Below, piece after piece: positions 16,880 through 26,300 of a stretch of 37,345 bases of DNA. Origin of the DNA: Bacteroidetes bacterium GWF2_41_31. GTDB taxonomy: Bacteria > Bacteroidota > Bacteroidia > Bacteroidales > F082. How positions within the stretch are numbered: position 1 is the first letter of the stretch; every line of letters begins with the position of its first letter. The notes under the pieces were generated by a model, which saw only the letters and a list, made by a program, of their open reading frames with translations, searched no databases and was not told where the DNA came from. Location of the stretch: contig MEOL01000011.1 in assembly GCA_001769215.1 (NCBI GenBank), positions 1-37,345 on the forward strand. The letters run 5' to 3'. The translations under genes were made by a program, and so were the position numbers.

Positions 16880-18673
16880 ATGCCGATAAAACAACTCATC
16901 AGCACAATACCCAACAAACCAGGTGTATATCAATACTTTGATGATGCCGGAGACATCATCTATGTTGGCAAGGCGAAAGACCTTAAAAAAAGGGTGGCAA
17001 GTTACTTTACCCAGACCCATCAAACAGGGAAACTTAAAGTGCTGGTAAAGAAGATCCGTGACATCCGGGTGATTGTAACTGAAAGTGAATTCGATGCGCT
17101 CTTGCTTGAAAATAATCTCATTAAGAAGCATCAACCACGTTACAACATTCTGTTAAAAGACGATAAAACCTTCCCCTGGCTGTGTATTAAAAACGAACGT
17201 TTTCCACGGGTAATACCAACACGGAATGTCATTCATGATGGATCTGCATATTTTGGCCCCTATGCTTCTGTCAGGATGATGAAAACCATCCTGGAGATCA
17301 TCAAGCAACTATACCAATTGCGTACCTGTACCCTGAAGTTATCGCAAAATGAAATTGAAACAGGCAAATACAAAGTGTGCCTTGAATACCATTTAGGCAA
17401 CTGCAAAGCACCCTGCATCGGTAAACAAACAACTGAAGACTATGAGGATACCATCGTCCAAATAAAAAGCATTATCAAAGGAAATATTGTTTCCCTCATC
17501 CAGGACCTGAAAAAAAAGATGCATCGTTTTGCAGAACTGCAGGAATTTGAAAAAGCCCAGGATATAAAGGTGAAAATTGAGCTCCTGGAAAAATACAAAA
17601 GCAAATCCACTATTGTTAATCCTCGTATAAACGATGTGGATGTGTTGTCTTTAATCAATGATGAAAAACGTGCTTATGCCAATTATTTAAAGGTAGTGAA
17701 CGGAGCCATTGTCCAGGCGCATACCGTAGAAATAATCAAATGTCTGAACGAATCGGAAGACGAATTGCTCACGCTTGCGCTGATGGATTTCAGGCAACGT
17801 TTTGACAGTACTTCCCGGGAAGTGATAGTTCCGTTTTTGCCTGATATTGAAATCCCGAATGTCGTATTTACAGTTGCTCAAAGAGGAGACAAGAAACAAT
17901 TGCTCGACCTAAGTGAGCGAAATGCCAGGCTTTACAAACTCGATCGCCAAAAACAACGCGATTTGGTTGACCCCGACAGGCACAAAAACAGGATATTAAA
18001 CCAGCTTAAAACCGACCTGCACCTCAGTGAGTTGCCCACACAAATTGAATGTTTCGACAATTCAAACTTTCAAGGTGACTATCCGGTAGCAGCCATGGTG
18101 CAGTTTGTGAATGCCAAACCCAACAAGCAGGGTTACCGCCATTTTATCATTAAAACCGTTGAAGGTCCCAACGACTATGCCTCCATGGAAGAAATCATAG
18201 TCCGCAGGTACAGCCGGCTAATGAACGAGGCAAAACCCCTGCCCCAGCTTATCGTGGTAGATGGTGGCAAAGGACAACTGAGTGCGGCGGTTAAGGCGCT
18301 AAGAAGCATCCATTTATATGGTAAAATTGCCATCATTGGTATTGCCAAAAGGCTGGAGGAAATCTATTTTCCTAATGATTCAGTACCCATCTACCTGGAC
18401 AAGACTTCCGAATCGCTCAAAATTATTCAACAACTTCGCGACGAGGCCCATCGTTTTGGTATCACCCATCACCGTAAACGGCTGGAGAAAGGGACCATCA
18501 AGTCGGAGCTTACAGAAATTAAAGGGATAGGAAAGCATACTACCCAAAAACTACTCCTGGAATTAAAATCGGTGAAGAACATTATGACTGCTTCAGAAGA
18601 AGAGCTCACAGCGGTGATTGGCCAGGCCAAAGCGGTTATGGTGTGGAACCACTTTCATAAAACCGAAAGCTAA
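16880..18673 (+). CDS. uvrC: UvrABC excinuclease subunit C
   Basis: This is a 597-residue nucleotide excision repair nuclease that cuts on both sides of a lesion marked by UvrAB. The N-terminal GIY-YIG domain has PGVYQYF (14-20) and IIYVGKAKDLKKR (26-38). A small Cys cluster follows (CLEYHLGNCKAPC). The UVR domain that contacts UvrB is around 200-235 (FAELQEFEKAQDIKVKIELLE). The RNase H-like 5' nuclease domain has IECFDNSNFQG, VEGPNDYASMEEIIVRRY and LIVVDGGKGQLSAA. Tandem helix-hairpin-helix motifs end the protein (LTEIKGIGKHTTQKLL). The frame is open upstream to 16580 inside the antiporter gene, but the family start MPIKQLISTIPNKPGVY fits 16880. It ends before a terminator shared with tonB. 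Confidence 0.96.
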   Translation: MPIKQLISTIPNKPGVYQYFDDAGDIIYVGKAKDLKKRVASYFTQTHQTGKLKVLVKKIRDIRVIVTESEFDALLLENNLIKKHQPRYNILLKDDKTFPWLCIKNERFPRVIPTRNVIHDGSAYFGPYASVRMMKTILEIIKQLYQLRTCTLKLSQNEIETGKYKVCLEYHLGNCKAPCIGKQTTEDYEDTIVQIKSIIKGNIVSLIQDLKKKMHRFAELQEFEKAQDIKVKIELLEKYKSKSTIVNPRINDVDVLSLINDEKRAYANYLKVVNGAIVQAHTVEIIKCLNESEDELLTLALMDFRQRFDSTSREVIVPFLPDIEIPNVVFTVAQRGDKKQLLDLSERNARLYKLDRQKQRDLVDPDRHKNRILNQLKTDLHLSELPTQIECFDNSNFQGDYPVAAMVQFVNAKPNKQGYRHFIIKTVEGPNDYASMEEIIVRRYSRLMNEAKPLPQLIVVDGGKGQLSAAVKALRSIHLYGKIAIIGIAKRLEEIYFPNDSVPIYLDKTSESLKIIQQLRDEAHRFGITHHRKRLEKGTIKSELTEIKGIGKHTTQKLLLELKSVKNIMTASEEELTAVIGQAKAVMVWNHFHKTES

Positions 18674-18705
18674 GGCAATTCAATTTTAAAAGAGATTCTT
18701 CCAAC

Positions 18706-18748
18706 AAAAAAAGCCGCTTCAAGATGAAACGGCTTTCTATTTTCTTTT
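18706..18748. terminator. Bidirectional terminator between uvrC and tonB
   Basis: Arms 18710-18720 and 18726-18736 pair over 11 bases with one C/A mismatch around a 5-base loop. Read on the minus strand the stem runs into seven T residues, which suits tonB. On the plus strand the tail is a weaker CTATTTTCTTTT, which suits uvrC. Confidence 0.75.
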
Positions 18749-18757
18749 ATGAGATCA

Positions 18758-19435
18758 CTATTGCAGTGTAAATTTCACAGGAAGGTTGTACGATACCCTT
18801 ACCGGTTTCCCGCGTTGCAAACCCGGTTTCCATTTAGGCATGCTTTGCACAACACGCACGGCTTCTTCGTCACAGCCCCCGCCAATTCCACGAAGTACTT
18901 TCACCTGCGAAATCTTTCCATCGGGTTCCACTACAAAGTTGATAAAAACACGACCCTGGATACCACTTTCCTTAGCGAGCGGAGGGTATTTGATGTTTGT
19001 GGCCAGATAACTCATCAACTTACCCATGCCACCAGGGAATTCAGGCATCGATTCCACGACGGTGAAAATCTCTGCTTCTACAATTTCCTCATCGCCCATG
19101 TCTTGCGGAACATAAGCTTCCATTTCGGTGGTAGCATCGGCCTCAACATCAATCTCAATGTCATCCTCCACTTCCACATCATCCTCCACGATGGTAATTT
19201 TAGTTACCTGTTTTGGTGGCGGTGGTGGCGGTGGTTTTACCGTCTGCTCTGTAATGGGAACGATTTCTTCAGGTGTATCATCTATGGCACGTGAAGCAAG
19301 ATCGAGGGTGATTTTGTCGTAGCTTTTGTATTCAAAAGCAAGAAAAACAACCAGCAGGGCAAAAATCAGACCTATCTGAAAGAAAAGTACTTTCTTGTTT
19401 TCAAGATCAGCCTTTTGTGTTTTTGTAACTTCCAT
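18758..19435 (-). CDS. tonB: Energy transducer TonB
   Basis: The 225-residue protein has a cytoplasmic stub, one membrane helix (about 16-34, VLFFQIGLIFALLVVFLAF), a proline run PPPPPPP at about 68-74, and the C-terminal TonB domain (about 135-225: YPPLAKESGIQGRVFINFVV ... LRGIGGGCDEEAVRVVQSMPKW, WKPGLQRGKPVRV). It transmits inner-membrane proton-motive force to outer-membrane receptors with ExbB and ExbD, which are not in this window. The linker between the proline run and the TonB domain is strikingly acidic (VEDDVEVEDDIEIDVEADA) instead of Pro/Lys-rich. The gene ends at a strong minus-strand terminator. A variant -7 box (TACTTTAG, 19468-19475) lies upstream. Confidence 0.93.
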   Translation of the reverse strand: MEVTKTQKADLENKKVLFFQIGLIFALLVVFLAFEYKSYDKITLDLASRAIDDTPEEIVPITEQTVKPPPPPPPKQVTKITIVEDDVEVEDDIEIDVEADATTEMEAYVPQDMGDEEIVEAEIFTVVESMPEFPGGMGKLMSYLATNIKYPPLAKESGIQGRVFINFVVEPDGKISQVKVLRGIGGGCDEEAVRVVQSMPKWKPGLQRGKPVRVSYNLPVKFTLQ

Positions 19436-19490
19436 CTCTATTCATATTTGATTAAGGTACGAATCCGCTAAAGTAGTAATTTCTATTATT

Positions 19491-19898
19491 CTAGTTGATA
19501 TTTTGGTTCAGTATTTTTTTCATTTTTAATAAATAGTATGTCAACAATCCTAAAAACGCGCCCAAAGCATCGGCCAGAAAGTCGAAAATATTTCCATCGC
19601 GGCCAATGAACACATAATGTTGCAGCAATTCGGTAACTAATCCATACAAAATAGTAACGATAGTTGCACCTATTACGAATTTAAAACGTTGCTTGCTATT
19701 CAAATATTGTGGTTTAAATCCTAAAATGATCAGAAATACCTGAACTCCAAATATCAGGAGATGAACAATTTTGTCAGGCGAGGCCCACTGCCAAAACGAT
19801 CTTACCTCCGGGAAATAAGATCCGGGAACACCGGTAAGGATCAGGATTAGAATTGCCCAGGTCATGGCCGGCCAGAATCGTCGGATCATCCCTGTCAT
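19491..19898 (-). CDS. VanZ family membrane protein
   Basis: This 135-residue protein has about four membrane segments (FWPAMTWAILILILTGVPG; IVHLLIFGVQVFLIILGF; FVIGATIVTILYGLVTELLQ; ALGAFLGLLTYYLLK). The VanZ signature is visible: the conserved WASPDKIVHLLIFG, where an aspartate precedes KxxH, and later YGLVTELLQHYVFIGRDGNIFDFLADALGA. The family takes its name from a teicoplanin resistance protein, but most members, including this one in Bacteroidota, have no established function. Its ATG follows the gcvH stop by two bases, so the two are coupled. The same order next to sprA is common in Bacteroidota. Confidence 0.88.
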   Translation of the reverse strand: MTGMIRRFWPAMTWAILILILTGVPGSYFPEVRSFWQWASPDKIVHLLIFGVQVFLIILGFKPQYLNSKQRFKFVIGATIVTILYGLVTELLQHYVFIGRDGNIFDFLADALGAFLGLLTYYLLKMKKILNQNIN

Positions 19899-19900
19899 TA

Positions 19901-20281
19901 TTATTCCTCTACCAAAGCCTTGTAAGCAGCTGCATCAAGTAATTCATCCAACTGGGAAGCATCGGAAATGGAGATTTTGATAATCCATCCTTTTCCGTAT
20001 GGATCTTTATTAATGATTTCAGGTTCGTCTTCAAGCAATTCGTTCAACCCGAGAACGGTACCCCCCACCGGCATAAACAAATCTGAAACAGTTTTCACGG
20101 CTTCAATTGTACCAAAAGCTTCAGCTTTGTCAAGCGTTTCTTCAAGGGTTTCTACCTCAACAAATACAACATCGCCCAATTCTTTCTGAGCAAAATCAGT
20201 AATGCCGATATAGGCTTCTTTTCCTTCAACCCTTATCCATTCATGGTCTTCGGTGTACAATAAATTTTTAGGAATATTCAT
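19901..20281 (-). CDS. gcvH: Glycine cleavage system H protein
   Basis: This 126-residue lipoyl carrier shuttles the aminomethyl group between the P, T and L proteins of the glycine cleavage system. Features are [12 protein letters not shown] at the start, [10 protein letters not shown], and the lipoylation site in [18 protein letters not shown] with acceptor Lys63. The C-terminal [11 protein letters not shown] matches the family. The length is normal. No gcvT, gcvP or lpd is nearby. A consensus promoter box lies 25 bases upstream and the vanZ-like gene follows directly, so gcvH-vanZ probably forms its own transcript downstream of sprA. Confidence 0.97.
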   Translation of the reverse strand: MNIPKNLLYTEDHEWIRVEGKEAYIGITDFAQKELGDVVFVEVETLEETLDKAEAFGTIEAVKTVSDLFMPVGGTVLGLNELLEDEPEIINKDPYGKGWIIKISISDASQLDELLDAAAYKALVEE

Positions 20282-20305
20282 GAGATTTAAGTTTTAAATA
20301 ATTGC

Positions 20306-20338
20306 CAAATTTAGGGTAAATTCGTTATCGCTTAACAA
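20306..20338 (-). promoter_or_regulatory. Candidate promoter of gcvH-vanZ
   Basis: The minus strand carries TAAATTTG (20306-20313) and a GTTG/TTG box (about 20336-20338) 22 bases upstream. The -7 box ends 25 bases before the gcvH ATG. It lies between sprA and gcvH and suggests gcvH need not depend on the sprA transcript. Confidence 0.48.
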
Positions 20339-20370
20339 CATCATGGCTAATTTAGTTCTAAAATAAATTA

Positions 20371-23300
20371 CTATTGAGCCAGATTAAACCGTAGGCTAAA
20401 CCCTCCTGTGGTAGTTGAATTGGGCATCTGCGACGACACGTATGGATTGTTGCTGGTCCAGTTGTAATACAACCTGAGTTGCACACTCTGGCTCAACATA
20501 TAATCGCCAGAGAAATTGAGCGTATATTGTCGCGAACCTGCCGAAATTTGATTGTTAATCTCATCGATGCGCCGTAAGGTAGTTTTGTTGTCTCTGATAC
20601 CAAAGTCCAATTTTAAATTCAAATCGCTGCTATAACTTTTGTTGGGTGCATTACCACTTAGCGAACCAATGGAGAATTTGAGGTTTTTAACGCGATACCC
20701 AAGCCCGACAACTACCTCGTTTCCTATCACTTCAGTAAGTTGATTGTTTACAAAACTTAAATCGAGTTTGCGCGACTTTTTAAATTCCAACTTGGCAGAA
20801 AGGCTATTGTGCATGGTAACATCCACGCCGATTAGGGGACTGTACTGCTCTGAAATTGAAACGATTCCGATGTCATATTCCGGGACGTAGTTGGGCGAGT
20901 TCTCTAACCGTTTGCCGAGGTTAGAAGCATCATAATTTACATTGGTTGCCCAGGAGGCCAGAGATAACATGGAGCGATAGCCATGCGTAATGTTAACACT
21001 CCTGAACAATTTCCCTACTGCCTTAATTTTTGTCAGGCCATTAAATGTAAGTCGCCAATTAGGAAGAGGGAATGATGGAAACGTGGTAGCGGTGTTTATC
21101 TTGCTTTCACTTTTTCCGGTATAGGCGGCTAAAAATGAATAATAGAGCACGGTCTGAGAATTTGAACCATATCCCAACGGAAAATCCTGTTTGGCCACGG
21201 TATCATAATAGTATTCCTGTGTTTTCATCCATTCAGGGTTATCATGGGCCAGTTTGTCGGCCACACTCTGACGAGTGGCTAAGAAATTCTGAAATACCTG
21301 CGATACAATCTCTCCATTGCTCTTGTTAAAGGAAGTGTTGATGGCCAAATAGGAGATATTAAAGTTTCCCCTGTTCATTGGTGTGAATTCGGTAAATACC
21401 TTTGTCACATCATCTACCCGATAATAAGATTGGTAGTTCTCTGCATAAATCCGATCGCCATCAATGTCGACGCGCAGGGCTCCAAACAAATCGGTATTCA
21501 CCTTATACGACAGCGATTCGGTAGCTTTGGTCATATAGACGCTGTTAAAAGCCGAGTCGGTGGAAAGCCATCCATTGCGGGCCGCCTCATACCGGATATC
21601 GCTCTGGTCACCAAATACAAAACCCATGGTAGGTGCTGAACTGGTTAAGTTGACTCCCAGAATATCCGGTTCATACATAAAACCCGGAAGCATGATACCA
21701 TTTGCCTGGCTGTAGGTAACGGAGGCTTTTTTCACAGAGGTCAGTATTTTAAGGAAACCATCACCAACCACCTTCACATAATTGATGCTGGGTTTGGTGG
21801 TGTCTTTGGCTTGATCGGGAGGCTGCGGGCCACCACCCCTGATTCTGTCCGATGGGCTTGGGGTCCGTCTGGAAGCTGTTTGATTTAGCTTTTTCAGGTA
21901 GGGTAATTTATTGTACAGGTTTTGAAAATCCACGTTTCCGTTTAATTGTTTCTGGTTGGAATTTTCGATGGAGTTACCAAATCTTTTACGGGTGGTGGTA
22001 GCCGATCCGGCCCAGTTGTATAACGCCTGATAGCTCACCGCCATTGATAACCAATCGAGCACGGGAATTTTCTTTAATGGTACATTATAAGTTACCTTAA
22101 ACGATTGATTGTATCGGTTCATGGTTCCAAATGTCGAAATCTCGTTCCAAACATCCCGCTTATATTCCTCCCATTCCTGGGTGTTTTTATCAGGATAGAT
22201 GACGGGTTCCTGGATATACGCATTGGCCCCGGCATTAAACTCCACTGAAAGCGATTTCGACAGGTCATATTTAAAATCATAAATCCTGTTCCAATTCCAT
22301 TGTCTGTCGATGGTTGGCTTGATGATGATATCCCCTAAACTTTTATCGCGATAGAGTACTTTGCGGATATTTCTGTCCATATCGGTCCTGAAACTCAATA
22401 CCTTGGGCAAAATATAGAAGTTGAAATCCTTGAACAACGCCAGATGCGGCGAGTTGGCCAATACTTTTATCTTATTAAACGGCTGATAATTTGTTGGTTT
22501 CGGATTAAAGTTGTATCCAAAACCTCCCCGGTATTGATCCTGGTTATCATATTCAAAATCGATGTTGCGGTGCCGGAATTTCGAATAAGCGAACGAAACA
22601 TCGAAGTTCTCAATATCATACACCTGAGGGTTCTTTTTGGTGTCCACCCGGTCTTTTCGGACATTCATAAAGTTAATATTCTGGTTGGTAGTATGATCCA
22701 CCACCAGTGCCTCCAGAGAGTCGCGTTTTGCTTTATTTTCATACGAATCCAAATCATCTTTGAGCTCGATGTCCGGATCCAGGGGGTTGTATTCAGGGGA
22801 AATTTCCTGAATGGCATAATCATAGTGCATGGGTACCCGGATGGCTGCTTTTTCTCCGGCAAATTTTCCGAGGTCCAGATCGGTGGCGATCATGAAATTG
22901 GTGGTAGCCTCCAGCGGAATCTGACTAATTTTAGTGTCGAGACTGGCAAATCCTGCCGAGGAATGTGACCCTGAAATGGTAACCCGTCCTAAATCGGCCA
23001 AATTGGCTTCAATCCTCCCGGTTGCAGCCCATCCGTTTCTGTCATTAAAATCGGTGAGCCTTAATTCATCAAACCAGACGATGGCACTCTGCGGATTTCC
23101 ATCATCAGCAAGATTGTTGCGCCGTTTAGGATTACGGACACCAAGCAATATCCCCTTTACATCGCTGATAGAAGGGCTTCCCAAAATAGTCACTTTTCTG
23201 TTTCCAATATACTCTACATAAGGTTTGTTTAACGCGAGGTCAGAACCAGGTTCCCGCATGGCAATGTTGCGGTTGTGTTTTACATTGACAAGTTCATCGA

Positions 23301-26300
23301 GGTTAATGTCAAAGTTATTGGTTTCGGGCCAGATGGAATCAGGGCTGGTTTCTTTCCAGCGTGTAAACTCCAGTGGAACCTCATACTCGTAATAGTTATT
23401 GGTAAAGTCGCTACCGACACGTATAAACGCTGTTAAGTCACCATATTCCAGGTTCTCTTCAGCCTTCATTTTCTCGGCATGGACGTACATTTTAATGCGT
23501 TTGTATTGCCGGAAGTCGAAGTCGGTGGTTTTAAAAACACCGCGGGCATCGCCATCCAACAAATTGGATACTTTTAATTCGAGAGATTGTTCATTTAGTT
23601 GGTAATTAGCTGTGGTTCCCATTGTTGACTCTCTCTCAATTCCGGGGGGTGTTACATATTTAATGGGCTCCCGCGCGCCATTTTCTTCAATGCTCACCGT
23701 TGATACCGTGAAGTTGGTTTCACTGCCATCGTCGCCGAGGATATACTCACCGGGAGCAGGCAATGCCTGATCATACCGGCGCCATTCGCCCCTGACCAAC
23801 TCAAAAGTAGCAAACCGGGCAATGATCGGTCTTTCGAAACCTCGCATAAACACGCGCATAAAACGGATAGACCTGAAATCGCTGATGTTGCCAATGACCT
23901 TATCGGGATTGTGGACAGGAATCTTAAACTGATACCAATGGGTTTTACGGTTTTCTTCACCATTAGGAAGCTTGCCCTCCACGGTGGCTTCAAAAACATC
24001 GGTAATATAGTTTTCACCGACCTTCATTTTGCTTGGATCCAACACTATTTTATATTGAAAATACCGTTCCGATTCGCTCAAAGTATTGTCACGGTTAATG
24101 TCTTCCACGTCGGGATAATTGGTGGCCGCGGTAGGATAACTTTCGGGGTTGATATCATCTGTGGGCGAGTTGCCTTCTGATTCATTGAACCTTTTGTACC
24201 GTTCAGTTACGCTTGAATATTTAGCCTCATTGTCTAAATCACCGCCTCTGAAATAGTGGTAATCGTCGGCCGACGGATCCGCGGCAGCACGCTCGTAGGC
24301 CACTGAGCCGGCTCCATGTTTCAACCTGAGTGGCTCCAGGAAAGGGCTGTTATAAAACGATTTTTCATCCTCGGTACTCAGTCCATCGTAACCCACATCC
24401 TGATGGATACGCGAACCGCCGGCATTGCTGAACGATTCGACCAACGCCTGGAGTGAAGGCACACGCCCCCAAATGGTAGTGTCTACATTTTCAACAACCT
24501 CCGTGGTAGGTAAACCGTTCTCATAGCCTTTTCGTCCGTCGCGGAGAATGTCTTCCGAAACCTCTCCCAGGTTGATGTACAATTCACCCTTGTTGTCAGG
24601 GTCTTCAGTAAAGGGATCCATCATCCAGAACTCAATATACTCAATATTGGATGCTTCAAAATCGGTGGATTCAATCCTGCGCATCATCCCACTCCACCTG
24701 GTTTCAGGTTGTTCCAGATTGCCACCGGCATCAACGCCGGCAGAATAATAATTTTCGGTTACATCAAAGTTATAAGGTCCCCGTTCGGCAGGATAATGGG
24801 CCAGGTTAAGTACCGCGATATTGGTGATAATATTGTTCTGATTATTGACTCTGTTTGGAAAAACTTCATTTTCTAAAACCTGCCGGGCCGAGTTTTTAGA
24901 AATTTCTTCTTTATCCACGTTTTTGGGCTTTAAGCCACTTTTTACATCATAAAAAAGGGGGTCGATGATGTACCAGGCCAATTTGGACCTGTTTTTACCA
25001 TAGGAAAAGGCGTTTTCACCGGTGGTTCCACTGATCATGGCTTCAGGGAACAAATCGGGTTGTCCTTGTGGTGTAGTGGCCAACGACCAGTTATTCGTGT
25101 TTTTCAGGTCGATGGTCGATTTAGCACCTTCAAAGTCATCGATGTAGGAAGTTCCGGTATTGCCTATGGCTTTTGAATGCCCGGGGATGAATTGGGCAAA
25201 TTCGCCATCCATATTTATTTTTGATACTTCTTTGGTTGAAATTCCCGGCAACATATCAATCATTTTAGTCAGCCAGCGTGACTCTGTCCGATAACTCAAA
25301 TCCAATCCCCACATGGTATTGGAAATAGGATCATCACCATAATTTACTTTTTGGGTCAGGGGACGCTCATGCAAATTGAGCAGGGTACCGCCCACATGAA
25401 AGTCTTTGTTGATCTCGTGGTCGACATGGATGCCCATCATTCTTTTTTGCTGGACATTGAACATGGAATTGCTTTCAAGCGAAACATTAATGGGTACGCC
25501 GGAGTTCATGATTCCATCATTGATAATTTTTACACGTCCCAGGGTATAGTCTACCGTGTAATCCACATTTTCGGTAAGAGGAACACCTCCTGCCGTTACT
25601 TTTACAGATCCCTGTGGCACATTAAGCGCGTTGAGGCTGATATCGGCACCCGATTGAGAGCGGTACAATCCTTCAAGGATATATTTATTTTTAGCGGGAT
25701 ATTGTTCTGCGCCGGCTTTGGTTAAGGTATAGAGCGAATCGTAGGCATATTTTTCGGCCAACTCAGGATTGTTGGGGAAGATGGAATCGTGCACGTAGCT
25801 CCCGAAAGGTTCCAGCCGGGTAAAGAAAATGCGCCCGTTTGAGGCTTGTATGGTACCACCGTTTGTGGTAGCATTGTCGATATAGTCGAACATGCCGTCA
25901 CCACCGGGAATGGGGTTCATCTGATTATCCAGGTTATCGAGTCCGAAAAGATGGACCAGAGGCACTCCCATGACATCGTCGGGGCCCTCGGTAAAATAAC
26001 CGGTCGGAACGCCCTCGCTATTGCCCGAATAAAGAATGTTGAACATGAAATTATCGCGCTGTACCTGATAAGCCCCGATGGAGTAGACATTTTTCATCAT
26101 CAGATTCCACATGGGGATTTTGGTACTCAGGTTATTGCTTTTCAGCAATTTTACTACAAGGCACTTAGGCGAGGTCACCCCCTGGTCCGAAAATTCACCC
26201 ACCTGATACACGCTGTCGCTACCAATAAGCGTGTACTGAACCGCAACCGCCAGCACCTGATCGGTGTTCAGGGTAGTATTTAGCGAAATGAACCCCAGTT

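Noticed and set aside
22444-22968. 174-residue plus-strand ORF and several other long antisense ORFs within sprA
   Set aside because: They lie wholly inside the well-supported sprA frame on the opposite strand, show no recognisable domain, and are expected in a 7.3-kb gene.
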